Assembly: GCA_013399875.1 (NCBI GenBank)
Contig: VXAZ01018004.1
Location: forward strand, 1,152,607-1,216,606
Direction of reading: 5' to 3'
DNA: 64,000 nt
From: Gymnorhina tibicen
Lineage: Eukaryota; Chordata; Aves; Passeriformes; Artamidae
The notes beneath the pieces are model-generated. The model made no database searches. It had not been told where the DNA came from and saw only the letters and a program-made list of their open reading frames with translations. The position numbers were made by a program, and so were the translations under genes. Shown here one piece after another: positions 60,896 through 64,000 of this stretch. Within the stretch, counting starts at the first letter, position 1; each line of letters starts with the position of its first letter.

Positions 60896-63800
60896 GTTTG
60901 TGATCTACAAAGCAATTAAAATATCATTCTTTAAACAAGCTAGCTGAGTCATTTCCATTGGTGGCAAGCCACCAGATCCTTTGCAGCAGTGTATTCTTTT
61001 GACATTTAATATATGCTTGGGTGTATTATCAAACTGATTTTCAAAGTTTTATGAGTAGCTGTGATCATTGTGTCAAAAAATCATTATATTCTTGTGGGAA
61101 GGAAAAGATTTCAATTAATCATGCACACTATGTAAATTTTCATCCAGATTTTTGAAGGTATTTGGTATATATGTTTTAGTGGTTGAATGGTTCCTGAATA
61201 ACCCTACATATTTTATTTCTTTAAAATCCTGTGCTAAATGCTCCACTGTCATAACACAGCAGACTCTAAGCGACTAATTAGGATTTCCCAGGTAGTCTGT
61301 GCATTTGTAGGTGCCAGCATGCTGATCCACACATACACCAGAGAACCTGAGGTTGCTGTACATCAAGTAAAGTTTTTTAAAAAACAAAAGTGCCAAACAC
61401 TAAACAGGAAACTATCAACTCCCTATCCTGTCTCTTCATCCCATCTATATCCTAGTTAATTCTCACCAGCATGAAGACTGCAAGGTGGATGTCTCCATTT
61501 GTCCAGAGTACTCCATTATCTCCTTTGGGTAGCTTTGTAACTGAGTAGGACTGATTTCTTTAATATGTGCATATTTAAAAGAAAAATATGTTTCCTTGCA
61601 CAGTATAGAAGCTACTGTATAGAAATAAAGCTTTCTGTGGCTTCACATATAGAGCGTTCCTGCAGGCAGTGTGAGCTTCAGATTCAGGCCTTTTTCCAGC
61701 CTAGTGGGATTGAAATCTATTACACAAGAGAGCATCCAGACCAATTTCAGGGACAGCTGTGAAGTTTAGGGATTGGACAGTGGCTCAGGCACTCCTATAG
61801 GCTTCTTCGGTTTAAAGGATGCGGTCTTCTAATTAATGTATGAACTCTGAGTATTAAGATGCCCTGAAAATTTTCTGCAAGCTGTTTATAAAGGACAAGG
61901 ACTAAGTCAGAATGTGGGCTATGGGTATTTCACAGTGGTCTAGACTCCTTAGCAATAACAGGAACAAAGGTAGGCCCCCACTAGGCTGGGAGCACCATGC
62001 ATGATCACCTGCACTCAGACACATAAGAAAACTTGTATTTCATCAAAATACTGTTTAAAACCACATTTTAGTCACCAAGCGAAGTAGAGGGCACATACAG
62101 CCCCTCTCCCTCAATGGCAAAGACCAGAAGACTGAAAAAGGTAACAATATTAAACTAGACTTTCTTTTCCTACCCAGGTTTCATAAGTTTGCTCTGATCT
62201 ATGTTCTGCATCATTGCCACAAGGTTCCCTACAAAAAAATCTTTAACACCTAGAAACTGTACCTTCACTTACAAGTACCTGGAGACGAGAGTACCTGTCA
62301 CCTTTAGAACTTATGTGGGGATACAAGCTTGACATTGGACAAAAGCTGTGTAACAGTAACTGCATAGTGTGCTCCAGTCATGAAACACAGAGCAGGATGC
62401 CTATCAATTTATTTCCCTTGGAACCAAGAACCATTGTTAGAGCACAAAAAAAAAGCAGTTGGTCATCAGTGAAAGCCTAGAGCTCAAGACTAGTGATTCT
62501 GTAGTGATAGGCATTTGAAAACAAACCTTAAACCTTGGAAGACAAAAACATGCAAAGTAAATCACAAAACAGAATCCTTCCATCATGCAGAGGACCAAAG
62601 CTTGTGATCTCAAACAGATTTTAGAAGTTCTGACTCCAGAATCTCATTAACTCCAGGAGAAGTCAGGTGTCCAAAACTACAGCAGTGCATAATGCATTAT
62701 CCCTCAGACCAGAAAGGAACAAAAGTCTTCAGAGACACTTGTAAGTTAAATGGCATGGGAGGGTTTGGGGGTGAGACTTGTACCATTGTCACTCAGTGAC
62801 TAAGAAGCACATGGCAACAGACTAAGCTGAAAGGAATGAGGTTTGAAAAAATGAGTGATCTTCTCCATACACCTTTTTCAAGCCACAGAGACATATAAAA
62901 AAACAAATGGAAAGATGAAAAGCATAGAAGCAAAAGAGGAAAATTCACTCTAAGCCAAATTTCTTAAATGCCCAGTATCAGCTTCGTACCAACCTATTTT
63001 GTATAAGTGATACAAAACCACATACCCAACTATCAGCAGTAGTGACTAATGTCTGTGTCACATAATCTCTCTCTCAATTATCTTTTTGATTCATTTGACT
63101 AATCATGAAAGTTGAACTTTAAGTAACAATCTAAATGAAGAAACTTACACAATCTGCATTTCTCATGGGTGCTCTCCTCAGTGCTTTTACAGCAGAGGAC
63201 TCTGGAAAAAAGAAGAGAACATTTAAAAGGTAGAAAGAGGGAGGAGGAAAGGAAAGGAAAAAAGGAATTAGGAAGCAAGGATGATGTCAGCTAGCAAAGT
63301 CAGAAGAAAGGAGTCATCTGTAGTGCATACTAAAAATCATCCAAGAAGCAGGGGGTTACACATATAACCAGTTTATTCAACCACTGCTGCCAGCAGTAAC
63401 TACTTCAAATGAGTCACTGTTGGAGCTGAAAATCTATTTGTTGCAGGAGTTCATGAATAAATCAAAAATTTTCTTCCCCAACACTGTTACATGCATTTCC
63501 CCTAAGAGCTGTTGCAAATTCAGGTAGAAAAATGAACCAAAAAAGGTAGCTAAAATAGCCTCATCAAAGAAGATGATGTTTAGGAGAAAGCAACACAGAT
63601 CTGAAATCAACCTCTTGCTTATATGTCATCATCAGAAGATGAAGTTGCCAATAAGTTCCCCTCTCCACAGCAGAGGGGACAAGAAAGATCTGGAGTTTTT
63701 AGCTGAGTGAATCTGGACGATACTTTATTTAACTTCCTTTGATAATGTACTTCACCATCCCATTTTGAGAAAGGTTATTTTAACCTGGGGGAGGGGAAAG

Positions 63801-64000
63801 TCTTCTGAAGTAAAATCCCTGAAAATGAGTAAGGAAAATGGTATCTTTGTATTTATTTCCTGCTTGACAATTTATCTTTTCCTTCTCACATAAGTTGCAT
63901 TTGAAGAGTGTTTTATTAACCTACAAAACAACAAAGCCGAGACCCTTCACACAGAATGTGTTCTTTCTTCTCTTGTAAATACTGCAGTCTGTTTTCAAAT
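60896..64000 (+). other. MYO16: MYO16 intron, 5' portion (continues past the window)
   Basis: Begins GTTTGT. No following exon (expected to encode the G.HKVFLKYW segment) was found. A 36-bp pure purine tract lies at 63232-63267. Open frames at 61238-61459 and 61565-61762 lack splice sites in the right phase and family resemblance. Otherwise nothing recognised. Confidence 0.75.
63232..63267. repeat. Polypurine tract
   Basis: 36 consecutive A/G bases made of GGAAA and GAGG units. Confidence 0.85.

Noticed and set aside
1..64000. CRISPR arrays, bacterial operons, phage genes, tRNA and rRNA genes
   Set aside because: No regularly spaced repeats, no dense ORFs with ribosome binding sites and no recognisable cloverleaf or rRNA core was found; the window is vertebrate intron and exon.

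Overview
This is vertebrate nuclear DNA, most likely avian. It is AT-rich, has a split-exon gene with kilobase introns, and carries CR1 non-LTR retrotransposon fragments plus one sequence resembling an avian retroviral LTR. Nothing bacterial, plasmid or phage-like was seen. CR1 also occurs in turtles and crocodilians, so bird is an inference, strengthened by the LTR-like piece and the gene's sequence.

The whole window lies inside one plus-strand gene, recognised as MYO16 (unconventional myosin XVI). Twelve internal coding exons were assembled by eye from splice sites, phase continuity and myosin motor-domain motifs: 1782-1893, 5165-5282, 6057-6128, 6744-6885, 15981-16053, 25609-25761, 26344-26544, 35154-35229, 37509-37684, 41966-42046, 42313-42518 and 60793-60895. 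They join without a frameshift or stop into 1513 coding bases (about 504 codons). These cover the middle and C-terminal part of the motor: the region before the HLGD motif, the TEDS/LLAK segment, switch II, relay helix and loop, HYAG and KNKD motifs, the loop-2 region, the HCIKPN segment, the SH1/SH2 helix and the start of the converter. The ankyrin repeats and P-loop must lie upstream, and the rest of the converter, the neck and the C-terminal tail downstream.

Layout: exons 1-4 sit within the first 7 kb. Two 9-kb introns flank the isolated switch II exon (exon 5). Exons 6-7 lie near 26 kb, exons 8-11 between 35 and 42.5 kb, and exon 12 follows an 18.3-kb intron. Introns hold a truncated CR1 on the plus strand (about 10318-11312), a CR1 on the minus strand joined to an LTR-like piece (about 48975-50000), a short CR1 tail (about 37894-37962), simple repeats, polypurine/polypyrimidine tracts and several perfect inverted repeats. 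No second gene, tRNA or rRNA was identified.

The points most worth checking are a GC-AG intron after the switch II exon, a possible 13-nt frame-shifting microexon in the longest intron, a perfect 20-bp hairpin at 32809-32852, and loss of both reactive SH cysteines in the motor. No previously undescribed system is evident.
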